Shown here: positions 24,968 to 33,427 of the stretch, in pieces
How the letters are laid out: every line of letters starts with the position of its first letter
Numbering within the stretch: the stretch's first letter is position 1
Assembly (NCBI RefSeq): GCF_004006665.1
Contig: NZ_QOCL01000009.1
Span: 310,001 to 374,000 of the forward strand
From: Halobacteriovorax sp. HLS
Lineage (GTDB): Bacteria > Bdellovibrionota > Bacteriovoracia > Bacteriovoracales > Bacteriovoracaceae
DNA: 64,000 nt
Direction: 5' to 3'
Notes under the pieces: model-generated
Told to the model about the DNA's origin: nothing
The model's input: the letters and a program-made list of their open reading frames with translations, nothing else
Database searches by the model: none
Position numbers and translations under genes: made by a program

Positions 24968-26297
24968 TTGGTCTATAGTATGTTCTAGGAGAATGCTCTA
25001 GGAGGTCTGAGACCTTTGCAACATAAACACAAGCATACTTTTCGATTTGGTCGGCAAAACGACTTTCCTCTTGACCAGCTCTCATAAGTTCTCCCCAGTG
25101 AGGATTAAAACATGTTCTGTAGGTCTCTAATTCATTTGAAATATTATTATTAATCTTATCTATTCTAGAATAGATCTTACCAACTTCGTCTTTATTGAAG
25201 TCCTTTTTAAGATACTTATCCATCTCTAATTGATCGAGTTGTCTCTCAAGGGCCTCTTTATCTTTCATATAGTTGTTAATCGTTCTTTGAACCGGCTTAC
25301 TCTTTTGAATGGCCTTGATCTCGTCCTCTAGAGGCTCAACAACTAAGGCAGTTCTCCAGCCAAAAGTTTTCTTTAGAGCAAGAACGTCACCATAAATATG
25401 ATCTCCAAGATAAAGAATTTCAGAACCTTTTAAACCAAGGTCTTTTTGAAGCTTACCTGCATATCCACCTTGATAGACTCCTGGAGTTATTGGCCCTTCA
25501 TGATTTGTCATAGTTGCCGTATCAGGATCAATTCTTAAGTAGTTATTTCTAAAGTGAAAGAATCTAGGTTTACTAGAGAGAGTAATAGTGATCTCAAAGA
25601 GATCCTTCCAGCTCTTATGATTCTTGAGAAAAGGGTCAATCGCATATTCAAGTAGATTTTTACAGTAGTAAAACTCTGAGTTGGTTATAATGATTAACTT
25701 CTTCCCACACTCCTTATACATTTCAAGAAGATCTACCAATCTTTCATCCTGAATTATGTAGTCAGATAAATTATTGGCAACAGTTGTTTTTAAACTTCCA
25801 TCTGAGTGGCAAATATCGATGGCCTCTTTAATGTGATCAGCGAGTAGGTCATATCTTGGAAGTTCTACTCCTTTTTCTTTAAGCTCTACTAATTGCGCGT
25901 AAAGAACACCATTTGAAACTGAGAAAGCTGTATCTAGTGACTGAAAGTTCTTATCACTTAAATCGATGACACTGTTAGAGTAAGTATCATTTTGCTCAGT
26001 AAAACTTAGTGTTCTAAGTCCATGATTTGCTTTTTTTACTTTTCCAAATCTTGAAACATGGAGGAGGTTTCCTCTGATCTTATCAATGACCAGACCTTGT
26101 TGAACTAAATTGAATTCAAACTTAAGGTCTAATATTTCACTTGGGTAATTAAGTACTTCGACAAGTTTCTTTTGAACTTCTCCGTATGTTAATCTTTCAA
26201 AGTTTTCTGTCTTATATCGAACTAGGGTGTAGTCCATATCAAAGCCGATGGCCTTAATTTTCTTCATATTGAGGATTCTGTTAACAAAAACGCTCAT
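24936..26297 (-). CDS. HAD-family IG 5'-nucleotidase
   Basis: The 453-residue protein starts its HAD domain with FDMDYTLVRY (catalytic Asp pair) and has ITNSEFYY (motif II) and ILYLGDHIYGDVLALKK (motif IV). This is the layout of the HAD-IG purine 5'-nucleotidase group (cN-II-like). It would dephosphorylate nucleoside monophosphates such as IMP or GMP. The start at 26297 is supported by AAAGGAG nine bases upstream; an internal ATG at 26267 is less likely. Confidence 0.85.
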   Translation of the reverse strand: MSVFVNRILNMKKIKAIGFDMDYTLVRYKTENFERLTYGEVQKKLVEVLNYPSEILDLKFEFNLVQQGLVIDKIRGNLLHVSRFGKVKKANHGLRTLSFTEQNDTYSNSVIDLSDKNFQSLDTAFSVSNGVLYAQLVELKEKGVELPRYDLLADHIKEAIDICHSDGSLKTTVANNLSDYIIQDERLVDLLEMYKECGKKLIIITNSEFYYCKNLLEYAIDPFLKNHKSWKDLFEITITLSSKPRFFHFRNNYLRIDPDTATMTNHEGPITPGVYQGGYAGKLQKDLGLKGSEILYLGDHIYGDVLALKKTFGWRTALVVEPLEDEIKAIQKSKPVQRTINNYMKDKEALERQLDQLEMDKYLKKDFNKDEVGKIYSRIDKINNNISNELETYRTCFNPHWGELMRAGQEESRFADQIEKYACVYVAKVSDLLEHSPRTYYRPIKRILPHELI

Positions 26298-26466
26298 ATT
26301 AATTGACTCCTTTGGTCAAAATTATAAATATTTCCCCTTAGGGAACTTAACATACTATCAGTTAGTCAAAAAGACAGTCAACTAGACGCTTTCACTGGAC
26401 CTACAACAAGATAGCTTTTAACATAATTAGAGTAATTTATTTAATTTCAATTAAGAAGGTTTAAAG

Positions 26467-27255
26467 ATGAGAAGTTTGTTCAATTTTTGTTTGATTAGTA
26501 TTTTGACTCTTAGCGCTTTTTCTGTTGCTGCTGAGACTCCTGAACAAAAAGGGTTGAGAATCGCAACTGAAGCGGAGAAAAGAAATAATGGTTTTGTTGC
26601 AGAAGAATCGGACTTAGAGATGATTCTAATTGACGCTTACGGCTCAAAGATTACTCGAAAAATGAAGGGAATGGTTCTTGAGGTACAAGGCGATGGTGAC
26701 AAATCTCTTAATATCTTTTTAAACCCGGCCGATGTAAAAGGAACAAAGATGCTTACTTGGTCTCACAAGGATAAAGATGATAAGCAGTGGCTCTATCTTC
26801 CATCACTAAGAAGAGTTAAGAAAATCTCTTCGAGCAATAAATCTTCATCATTCATGGGAAGCGAGTTTTCTTATGAAGATATTGGCTCTCAAGAAGTTGA
26901 AAAGTATAGCTTTAAATTTTTAAAAGATGGTAAGTCTAAAAGTGGAGAAGAGGTTTACTTTGTTCAAAGAATTCCAAAGTCAAAAAGTGGTTACTCTAAG
27001 CAAATTGTTCAAATTACAAAGAAGGATTTGAGTGCTGTTTATATCGAGTACTATGATCGTAAGGGTGAGTTATTAAAGATCGCTGATATTCAAGACTTTA
27101 AAACTTATAAAGTTAAGGGGAAGTCTATAAGAAGAGCTTCGAAAATTCACATGAAGAATCTTCAGACTAAGAAAGAATCAATTTTTCTTTGGAATAATAG
27201 AAAGCTAGGAGTGAAGCTAAAGGATAATGACTTTACTAAAAGGGCATTAAAGTAA
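26467..27255 (+). CDS. LolA-like outer-membrane lipoprotein-sorting protein
   Basis: The 262-residue protein has a signal peptide (about 1-22) and the LolA-like beta fold. Typical segments are MLTWSHKDKDDKQWLYLPSL and FMGSEFSYEDIG, shared by outer-membrane lipoprotein-sorting proteins linked to MMPL/RND exporters. AAGG precedes the ATG. The barrel gene follows with a TAATG overlap, so the two work together; no exporter gene is adjacent. Confidence 0.8.
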   Translation: MRSLFNFCLISILTLSAFSVAAETPEQKGLRIATEAEKRNNGFVAEESDLEMILIDAYGSKITRKMKGMVLEVQGDGDKSLNIFLNPADVKGTKMLTWSHKDKDDKQWLYLPSLRRVKKISSSNKSSSFMGSEFSYEDIGSQEVEKYSFKFLKDGKSKSGEEVYFVQRIPKSKSGYSKQIVQITKKDLSAVYIEYYDRKGELLKIADIQDFKTYKVKGKSIRRASKIHMKNLQTKKESIFLWNNRKLGVKLKDNDFTKRALK

Positions 27256-28550
27256 TGAATAAAACAGCTCTAATTATTTTAAGCTTACTTACAACTTCGG
27301 CATTGGCCAAGGTTCGTGATCAAGGAGAGGTGACTTTCGAAAATAGAGTTTTTGAAAGAGATAATAATAACCTTACTTATGACGATAACTTTGCACTCTA
27401 TGCCAGAGCACAAGTAGAGTTTGAAGAAGGAAGTGTAAAGGGTGTTCTAAGTGCGTATGGTCGAGCAGACTCAAAAGATCGTGAGCGTAATCAATATATT
27501 ATTGAAGATGCTTATGGAGCTTATACTTTTGGCGAAAGTGAGGATTTTAAAATTGTAGCAGGATGGAAGCTATTTAATTGGTCTAGCTTAGAAGCATTTC
27601 ACCCAGCTGATGTTGTAAACTCAAAAAACTATGATGGGGAAATTGAGAACCTTGAAAAAAAAGGTGAGCTAACTCTTGAAGCGCAATATGTTGTTGGTCA
27701 AGGAACCTTAAATCTTTATTACTGGCCTAGAGTTGAAAATCCTGTTTATCCAAGTACACGCTCAAGAACTGGAGTTAACTTCGGTGTTCCATTTAAAGAT
27801 CCTGTTTGGGTAAATGGAAATGATGCTGGCACTAACTCAAAATGGCAGCCTCAATATGGAGTTCGTTTCAATCAAACAGTAGAAGATTTGGACTTTTCCG
27901 TTCACTTTCTTGATCACTTCGATAGATCTAACCCAATGGTAGGTTATACTTTTGGAACACAGCTTGGAGCTGTTGAAGTTCCTGCTGACCCGACTGACTT
28001 CAGACCACACTTCTATAGAGTACAGGAAGTTGGCGGTACAATGACTTATGCTTATGATTCTGCGCTCTTTAAGCTTGAAGGATCAGTGCGCTTTTTTGAA
28101 AATGAATTTAAAACTTTAATTCCTCTGACAACGACAACTTTTGTCAGAGATGCTCCTGAAGATCATAGTGAAGTCGCTTTTGGTTATGAACAAGTTCTAT
28201 CATTTGAAGAAATTGATCATGAAATTACATTAATATTTGAAGTTTCAAGTATCTTCGGAGTTTCAAAAGATAAAAGAAGAAGGCTTGGAACCTTTCAAAG
28301 AGATGCTTTACTAGGAATGAGATACAACTTTAATGACACTATGGGTTCAGAGCTCTTTACGAGTATTATTCAAGATCTCGAGTATTCAGATGAGAGGCTT
28401 GTGAATATCTCTTTCACTAGACGTCTGTCAGATAATTGGAAGTATCAGACGGGGCTTAGAGTGTATCAAGCAAAAGAGAGAGGGTTTTATGGCATGCAAA
28501 TATTTAAAGGCGATAGCTACGCATTCTTAAATATTTCGAGATTTTTCTGA
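27255..28550 (+). CDS. Outer-membrane beta-barrel protein paired with LolA-like protein
   Basis: The 431-residue protein has a signal peptide (about 1-18) and amphipathic strands throughout. It includes GWKLFNWSSLEAFHPADVVN, a pattern found in DUF1302-like barrels, and a C-terminal Phe. Its ATG overlaps the stop of the LolA-like gene by one base. Together they probably handle a lipid or hydrophobic ligand at the outer membrane. The tRNA-Ala gene follows 55 bases later. Confidence 0.7.
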   Translation: MNKTALIILSLLTTSALAKVRDQGEVTFENRVFERDNNNLTYDDNFALYARAQVEFEEGSVKGVLSAYGRADSKDRERNQYIIEDAYGAYTFGESEDFKIVAGWKLFNWSSLEAFHPADVVNSKNYDGEIENLEKKGELTLEAQYVVGQGTLNLYYWPRVENPVYPSTRSRTGVNFGVPFKDPVWVNGNDAGTNSKWQPQYGVRFNQTVEDLDFSVHFLDHFDRSNPMVGYTFGTQLGAVEVPADPTDFRPHFYRVQEVGGTMTYAYDSALFKLEGSVRFFENEFKTLIPLTTTTFVRDAPEDHSEVAFGYEQVLSFEEIDHEITLIFEVSSIFGVSKDKRRRLGTFQRDALLGMRYNFNDTMGSELFTSIIQDLEYSDERLVNISFTRRLSDNWKYQTGLRVYQAKERGFYGMQIFKGDSYAFLNISRFF

Positions 28551-28556
28551 AAAATC

Positions 28557-28585
28557 TTGCCAATACTTATTAAAAATCTTATCTT
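28557..28585 (+). promoter_or_regulatory. Possible sigma-70 promoter of tRNA-Ala
   Basis: TTGCCA (28557-28562) and TATCTT (28580-28585) are separated by 17 bases. They place a transcription start about 14 bases before the mature tRNA. The -10 match is moderate. Confidence 0.4.
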
Positions 28586-28605
28586 AAATGCTTCACAAAA
28601 TATGT

Positions 28606-28681
28606 GGGCCGTTAGCTCAGTTGGGAGAGCGCAACGCTGGCAGCGTTGAGGTCAACGGTTCGATCCCGTTACGGTCCACCA
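28606..28681 (+). tRNA. tRNA-Ala (anticodon GGC)
   Basis: Cloverleaf: acceptor GGGCCGT / ACGGTCC with one G-U pair, D arm AGCTCAG...GAGAGC, anticodon stem CAACG/CGTTG around loop CTGGCAG (anticodon GGC) and T-arm with GGTTCGATCCCG. The 3' CCA is encoded. The 3' end is the parent of the partial copies found at 29640, 30198 and 30799. Confidence 0.97.
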
Positions 28682-28719
28682 TTTATTTTCTTTTTAAAAT
28701 CAATACATTATAATTTAAT
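28658..28719 (+). repeat. tRNA-Ala 3'-end repeat, copy 1 (parental)
   Basis: From the T-arm TTCGAT through ACGGTCCACCA, an A/T stretch and CAATACATTATAATTT. The segment after the tRNA is repeated in copies 2 and 4. It contains CATTATAAT, a possible -10 element 30-40 bases before the next start codon. Confidence 0.75.
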
Positions 28720-28744
28720 TCGACAACTTAATTAATAGGTTTAT

Positions 28745-29635
28745 ATGAGAAGAAATATTCTGGTTTTAATTACTGTATTGATGTCATTTACAAGCTGTAT
28801 TAATGAGGAACTCCATCTTAGTAAATATAAAACTAGAGGAGCTGCAATACTGGTTCCCGTTAAATTCAAGAATAGACCTGTAACATTTCTACAGCTGGAT
28901 ACAGGTAGTGCAAGAAGCCATTTAAAACTATGTAAGAATGAATTATCCAGAGTTTCAAATGATAGTAATAACGATTCTCAAACTCATTCCATAGAGGTTC
29001 TAGGGCAAAAACTTGAACATAAATTTCATCTCTATAATTATCCTAAGAAATTTGATTGCAATAAAGTATGGAGTAAAGAACCCATAGGTACAATTGGTAA
29101 TGACATTCTTAAAGACAAATTACTCGTGATCGACTTTATTCAATCTAAGGCCGTTATTGTTGATGATGAAAGTCTTATCAAGGCTAAATATAAGCAAAAT
29201 ATTGTTTATGTTGAGTCGAAAGTTATTTCGAATCGTTTTATAGTTAACGTGAATACTTTATCTGGAAAGAAGCTGCCTCTTATGTATGATACTGGAGGTG
29301 GGGAAGCTACAATCACAGTAGAGTATCCGACTTGGCAAGAGTTAACAGGTAAGAGTTTAGATGACTCTACAAATATTTTAACTAGAGGTTGGTCATGGAA
29401 TCAATATGTCGACTTTGTAAGTAATTACTCTAAGGTCGATATTTATCTAGGGCCAATGAAAATAAAGAACCCTTTAATTATGTTTGCTAATAGTGATGCT
29501 AAGAATTTTAAATTTAGTAAGTATAAAGTTAATATATCTGGAATTCTTAGTAACAAGGCATTTGAAGGTGATTATATTCTCGTATTAGACTTTAAAAATC
29601 ATAAGTTGGGAATGCTAGACCCTTCCATGGAATAA
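28745..29635 (+). CDS. Aspartic-protease-like lipoprotein with two DTG motifs
   Basis: The 296-residue protein has a lipoprotein signal with Cys18 in SFTSC. Two aspartyl protease motifs occur: LQLDTGSA (about 51) and LMYDTGGG (about 180). Two DTG motifs in one chain recall the two-lobed pepsin plan rather than a one-domain retropepsin. It may cleave proteins at the envelope, but activity is unproven. It is the single gene of the first cassette after the tRNA. The cassette ends at repeat copy 2. Confidence 0.65.
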   Translation: MRRNILVLITVLMSFTSCINEELHLSKYKTRGAAILVPVKFKNRPVTFLQLDTGSARSHLKLCKNELSRVSNDSNNDSQTHSIEVLGQKLEHKFHLYNYPKKFDCNKVWSKEPIGTIGNDILKDKLLVIDFIQSKAVIVDDESLIKAKYKQNIVYVESKVISNRFIVNVNTLSGKKLPLMYDTGGGEATITVEYPTWQELTGKSLDDSTNILTRGWSWNQYVDFVSNYSKVDIYLGPMKIKNPLIMFANSDAKNFKFSKYKVNISGILSNKAFEGDYILVLDFKNHKLGMLDPSME

Positions 29636-29639
29636 GAAA

Positions 29640-29709
29640 GTTCGATATGTCTCAAGTACGGTCCACCAATTTATTTCCTTTTCAAAGATCAATACATTAC
29701 TATTAGACC
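29640..29709 (+). repeat. tRNA-Ala 3'-end repeat, copy 2
   Basis: TTCGATATGTC then AAGTACGGTCCACCA and CAATACATTACTATTAGACC. The last 11 tRNA bases are intact, while the T-arm is altered. It starts five bases after the protease-like gene and leads into the VOC gene 30 bases later. Confidence 0.8.
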
Positions 29710-29739
29710 GTACAGTGTTCCTCGAACTAAGGTTTAATA

Positions 29740-30195
29740 ATGAAGTCAAAAATATCTCATATCGAAATTAATGTTTTAAATTATTCCGAGTCGATTAGGT
29801 TTTATGACACTGTTTTGATTCCTATGGGCTTTAAAAGAATGAGTTGTATGAAGGATTGGACTGCCTACTCAGATGGGATGAGCAAGTTTATTATTTGTCC
29901 AACAGGTGAGGGGCATCAGAGTGCGGGCTTTCATAGAAAAAGAGCTGGATTAAACCATCTTGCTTTTTACGCAGACACCAAAGAGGATGTCGATAAATAT
30001 TATAAAGAGGTTTTAAAGAAGAACAATATTAAGGCCCTTTATGAAAATAAAGCATTTGGAGATGATCAATATTACGCGGTATTTTTTGAAAGTCCTGACC
30101 GTATTAAATTAGAATATGTATTTGCTCCTAATTATTGCGATCCTGAATGTTGGCCTAATACATTTGAAGATGATTTTGACCCATACTCTGAATAA
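29740..30195 (+). CDS. VOC (glyoxalase/dioxygenase-fold) family protein
   Basis: The 151-residue protein has the VOC start SHIEINVLNYSESIRFYDTVL and a second-module HLAFYADTKEDVDKYY. Possible metal ligands are H7 and a Glu in the second half (LEYVFAP). VOC proteins isomerise glyoxal adducts, cleave rings or modify antibiotics; the substrate here is unknown. It is the only gene between repeat copies 2 and 3. Confidence 0.8.
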   Translation: MKSKISHIEINVLNYSESIRFYDTVLIPMGFKRMSCMKDWTAYSDGMSKFIICPTGEGHQSAGFHRKRAGLNHLAFYADTKEDVDKYYKEVLKKNNIKALYENKAFGDDQYYAVFFESPDRIKLEYVFAPNYCDPECWPNTFEDDFDPYSE

Positions 30196-30197
30196 TA

Positions 30198-30226
30198 GTT
30201 CGATATGTCGGAAGAACGGTTGTACC
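30198..30226 (+). repeat. tRNA-Ala 3'-end repeat, copy 3 (truncated)
   Basis: Only TTCGATATGTCGGAAG plus ACGGT and a degenerate TGTACC remain. The promoter-like right half is lost. It abuts the end of the toxin gene on the other strand. Confidence 0.6.
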
Positions 30227-30489
30227 TATTTTTCGTAAACATCTTTTCGATGTCCAATTTTTATTACATGAACTGTAACAACTTCTGATTCTATAGAGTA
30301 TATGATTCTATAATCGCCAACTCTAAGTTTCATTAAACCTGCTAGATTTCTACGTAAAGGGAGGCCAAACTTTAAAGGGTTACTCATAAGCTTTTCTTCG
30401 ATGGCCCTTCTGATGATGTATTGTATATCCTTAGATATCTTTTTTAAGTCTTTTTGAACTGATTTCTTATAAGTTACTTTCCAAGTCAC
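30226..30489 (-). CDS. RelE/ParE-family toxin
   Basis: From GTG 30489 the protein has 87 residues with the RelE/ParE fold: KKSVQKDLKKI at the start, then LRRNLAGLMKLRVGDYRIIYSI and a C-terminal IKIGHRKDVYEK. The GTG overlaps the antitoxin TGA as GTGA, the usual coupled layout; a TTG at 30495 is an alternative. RelE-type toxins cleave mRNA on the ribosome and ParE-type block gyrase. The terminal HRKDVYE tail favours RelE-like. Confidence 0.85.
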   Translation of the reverse strand: MTWKVTYKKSVQKDLKKISKDIQYIIRRAIEEKLMSNPLKFGLPLRRNLAGLMKLRVGDYRIIYSIESEVVTVHVIKIGHRKDVYEK

Positions 30490-30704
30490 TTCCAAATTTC
30501 CTCATGAGAAAGTTCTTCTTCAGTTTCTCTTTCGGCAGCTACTTTTGAGAAATATAAGTCTTCCTGAAGCTCTAATGCTTCCTTGGTGAGTTCTAGGACA
30601 ATAGAGGATAGGGAAGGTGCACCTCTTAGTTTTTGAAGCTGTTCTAGCTCATTGTAAAGTGAATCATCGACAGATAAATTGATTCTTTTTTTAGCTGTAG
30701 GCAT
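30486..30704 (-). CDS. Ribbon-helix-helix antitoxin
   Basis: From ATG 30704 the protein has 72 residues. An N-terminal RHH motif (KKRINLSVDDSLYNELEQL) binds DNA, and an acidic C-terminus ending EELSHEEIWK would wrap the toxin. It is first in the operon. A perfect palindrome 22 bases upstream is the likely autoregulatory operator. The longer in-frame start at 30770 would run through that operator and is rejected. Confidence 0.85.
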   Translation of the reverse strand: MPTAKKRINLSVDDSLYNELEQLQKLRGAPSLSSIVLELTKEALELQEDLYFSKVAAERETEEELSHEEIWK

Positions 30705-30725
30705 AAGTAGTCTCCTAAAGATTAT

Positions 30726-30741
30726 GTTACACCGGTGTAAC
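30726..30741. promoter_or_regulatory. Operator palindrome of the toxin-antitoxin operon
   Basis: GTTACACCGGTGTAAC is a perfect 16-bp palindrome just upstream of the antitoxin start, suited to binding an RHH dimer. Confidence 0.75.
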
Positions 30742-30798
30742 ACCTTTGTCAAGTTTATACATGCATTCAACTAGTTAGGGACTGTTAACTTGATGGAA

Positions 30799-30866
30799 AT
30801 TCGATATGTCGGAAGTACGGTCCACCATTAATTTCTTTTTTAAATTCAATACATTACAATTAGACC
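30799..30866 (+). repeat. tRNA-Ala 3'-end repeat, copy 4
   Basis: TTCGATATGTCGGAAGTACG, GTCCACCA and TTCAATACATTACAATTAGACC. It closely matches copy 2 across its full length and leads into the TPR gene 18 bases later. Confidence 0.8.
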
Positions 30867-30884
30867 CTGCTGAGTAATCGAACC

Positions 30885-31379
30885 ATGAGATTAGATGTGA
30901 GTGATATTTTAGACAAAGCGATTGAGTTAAGAAAAAGTGGTAATTTTGAAGAGTCATTAAAATTATTAATTGAAGAGCTTGGTAATAATTCAGAGTCTGC
31001 ACTTCTAAATTATCATGCTGCTTGGGCATGTGATTGTCTTGGAAGAGAGAAGGATGCCGCTCCTTTTTATGAGAAAGCTATTGCTAATGGATTGAGTGGA
31101 AATGATTTAAGGGATGCATACTTAGGCCTAGGAAGTACTTATCGATGTGTCGGTAAATACGAAGAGTCTCTTGCTCTATTCGAAAAAGCGATAATGTCTT
31201 TTCCAAATGATAAGGAACTTGTCGTTTTTAGAACATTGACCCTTTATAATTTAGGTAAGCATGAAGAGTCATTTTCAACTTTATTGAATCTCTTGGCTGA
31301 TACAACTAACGATGAAGGTATTAAGGGTTATGCTAGTGTCCTTAAAAACTACTCAAAATGCTTAAGTAAAATTTGGTGA
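30885..31379 (+). CDS. Tetratricopeptide-repeat protein
   Basis: The 164-residue soluble protein consists of about four TPR-like helix pairs: SGNFEESLKLLIEEL, GREKDAAPFYEKAI, VGKYEESLALFEKAI and LGKHEESFSTLLNLL. TPRs mediate protein contacts. It is the last cassette of the tRNA-linked array. No catalytic domain. Confidence 0.8.
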   Translation: MRLDVSDILDKAIELRKSGNFEESLKLLIEELGNNSESALLNYHAAWACDCLGREKDAAPFYEKAIANGLSGNDLRDAYLGLGSTYRCVGKYEESLALFEKAIMSFPNDKELVVFRTLTLYNLGKHEESFSTLLNLLADTTNDEGIKGYASVLKNYSKCLSKIW

Positions 31380-31418
31380 TAAGCTAATGATGGTTAAAAT
31401 CTTTGGCAGAGAATACTT

Positions 31419-31598
31419 ATGCTCAATTTAAAAAAGAAGAAGTTATATAAAGAACTGTTGCTATTAATTGTTGTTTTCTCTTTGATCATTTTTAAATATA
31501 TTGATCAAGCTGGTGAGGAGAAATGTGCTTCGGTAAACCATGATTTAGGGGTTGATTGTTCAGTGAAGTTAATAGTGCCTAAGAAAAATATTGAATAG
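31419..31598 (+). CDS. Small single-pass membrane protein
   Basis: This 59-residue frame starts MLNLKKKKLYKE and has one membrane helix (about 13-28), then a short tail with two cysteines. It lies between the TPR gene and repeat R1. Its stop is 15 bases before R1. No family; no strong ribosome binding site. Confidence 0.4.
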   Translation: MLNLKKKKLYKELLLLIVVFSLIIFKYIDQAGEEKCASVNHDLGVDCSVKLIVPKKNIE

Positions 31599-31613
31599 TA
31601 ATATGGAAAAAAA

Positions 31614-31923
31614 GTATCCGTTTATTTATTGCGACTGTATGCGTTTTCAAATTTTTATTTTAAGTTGTTACGATGATTGATTTCTTGATTCAGTTGGTAT
31701 TACAGATTTATGACTAGAAGAAACTAAACACTGATAAAATGATCTTTAATTATTTCTTATCCAAAAGAATTAAAATGTAGTGTAATTAAACAGAATCAGA
31801 GAGTAGTGCAGGAGTACTGGAGAGAATTTTTAATAAATCTGTGCTCAATTAAAGAGTAGAACAAAACGTGATATACTAAAAGAGTTTTGATAAAGCATAT
31901 TATCGCAGAAAGTAAACTGATAA
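31614..31923 (+). repeat. R1: copy 1 of ~300-bp element with terminal inverted repeats
   Basis: The left end GTATCCGTTTATTTATTGCG and right end ATCGCAGAAAGTAAACTGAT are imperfect inverses. The interior has no open frame of note and matches R2-R4 with scattered changes and a few insertions. R1 is the most diverged copy. It fills most of the 31599-31982 gap. Confidence 0.85.
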
Positions 31924-31982
31924 ATATTGTTCTATAACATCATGCTCTTCTAAGAGAGATAATAGTGATGGAGGATTCTCTT

Positions 31983-32513
31983 GTGAACTTTAAAATGTTC
32001 TTTATTGTTTTTTTTATAGTCTCTTGTTCACATGGAAAACTAAATCTAGATCCATTATTAATTTCAGTTGGAATTTTAAAACAAACTGACGACCCTAGTT
32101 TGTATAGTTCTAAATATATATTTGCTGGCAAGATTAGTATTTTTGTTGGTGAAGAAAATATAACAAAAGGATGTTTGCTAAAGTTTGAAGATAGAGAGTC
32201 TAGACTTATTTCTGAGAGTGGAATCTTTATACTTGATAGAGATAGAAAAGATAGTTTTAACTTAAATAGAATAGCGTGTACTTATAAAAGTAACTTTAAA
32301 TATACTTTACAGAACCCTGAGATAAAAGTGATTAGTGATAAGTCGTATGTTGGTGATATAAAGTTAGTATTTTATGACATGACTAACGGAAGTTGGGTGG
32401 GGCCAATTTTTGAAATAAAGAAATCAACAATTACCTATAACAAAAAAACGTTACATCTTATTAAAGATAAAGTAGGTGAAATTAAAAAAGAGAGAATAAA
32501 GCCTTTGAAGTAG
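31983..32513 (+). CDS. Hypothetical lipoprotein
   Basis: From GTG 31983 (GGAGG nine bases upstream) the protein has 176 residues with a short lipoprotein signal ending FIVSC. The mature part is polar with beta character and three further cysteines. Upstream in-frame GTG/ATG codons at 31965-31970 overlap the ribosome binding site and are rejected. First gene after repeat R1. The 237-base gap after it holds an 8-bp hairpin (32617-32624 with 32640-32647) and nothing else recognisable. Confidence 0.6.
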   Translation: MNFKMFFIVFFIVSCSHGKLNLDPLLISVGILKQTDDPSLYSSKYIFAGKISIFVGEENITKGCLLKFEDRESRLISESGIFILDRDRKDSFNLNRIACTYKSNFKYTLQNPEIKVISDKSYVGDIKLVFYDMTNGSWVGPIFEIKKSTITYNKKTLHLIKDKVGEIKKERIKPLK

Positions 32514-32750
32514 AATTTGTAAATGAAGAGAGTGTAAGAGCTATAGAACTTATATTTAAACAGGTTTTCAGTTACTCTTGAGCTTTTGTACGAACTCGCT
32601 CACTGTCTTCCTCCATCACCATTTATAAACCAGATTTAGAAATGGTGGTTCTGAGTCTAATAAAGCTTGTATTTTTGGACCTAGATATGGCCTTAGAATA
32701 TGAAATTGGACTTTTATTAACTCTTAGTTAGATTAAGGAAAAATTCTGTA

Positions 32751-33419
32751 ATGTCTTTTGAAAGAAATAATACCATTCACTCTTACTTGAATAGTATTTC
32801 AGATAAAAAATGCTTAGAGATTGTAAGAGATATTGTCAGTTTAGATATCGAGAGAACTATTGAGGTTTTGGAGAAAGGAATTAATCCCCTCTCGAAAGAT
32901 TCTCCCTATGTTCCGCATTTTGCTGGAAGAATATTTTTAAAGTACGGTGAGGAAGAGTTAAAAAATAGATTGAAGCTAAACTCAAAGGGAATTCGTAAAT
33001 TGCTGGCAATACTCATAAATTCTCAAGAAGAGCTATCTAAATTGAACTTCGATAAAGAATCTGGAGAAGAGGTATTTAAAGATATTTATGCTAAGTTGGA
33101 TCTGGTCGAAGTTAAAAGGAGTTCCTTCTACTTAATGGGAGCATCTACTGCCGGTGCTGCTGGCCTTGGTTTTATTGGTGGGGCTCTTGGAGGTTACTTT
33201 GGATCAAATATCGCAACTAATGCGGTCTATAATCGCGATGCTAAATTTAGTGAAAGAGTTGCTGCCACTTTTGGCGGTGCCATAGGTGGGACATTTGTCG
33301 GAGCAGCTGTTGCGAAAGTAGCTGGAGCAGGAAGTGGTTTAGCTACAGCTAATAAAGGGGCTTACAATACCCCAGAACTATGTACTATACGAAACAAGTC
33401 CAATGGGTTTTGTAATTGA
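32751..33419 (+). CDS. Glycine-zipper membrane protein
   Basis: The 222-residue protein has a helical soluble N-terminal half (about 1-125). It then has two Gly/Ala-rich hydrophobic segments (about 128-155 and 172-198: GAAGLGFIGGALGGYFG and ATFGGAIGGTFVGAAVAK) and a short Cys-containing tail. Glycine-zipper pairs occur in pore-forming or membrane-inserting proteins. It is followed eight bases later by a membrane protein, which suggests an effector and its immunity or partner protein. That role is inference only. Confidence 0.55.
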   Translation: MSFERNNTIHSYLNSISDKKCLEIVRDIVSLDIERTIEVLEKGINPLSKDSPYVPHFAGRIFLKYGEEELKNRLKLNSKGIRKLLAILINSQEELSKLNFDKESGEEVFKDIYAKLDLVEVKRSSFYLMGASTAGAAGLGFIGGALGGYFGSNIATNAVYNRDAKFSERVAATFGGAIGGTFVGAAVAKVAGAGSGLATANKGAYNTPELCTIRNKSNGFCN

Positions 33420-33427
33420 GGTAATTT

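Noticed and set aside
30775-31029. Minus-strand frame over repeat copy 4 and the TPR gene
   Set aside because: It overlaps the TPR coding sequence, has no family similarity and no ribosome binding site.
32617-32647. 8-bp hairpin CACCATTT/AAATGGTG as a terminator
   Set aside because: Low G+C, no T-run after it and a long loop; too weak to call.
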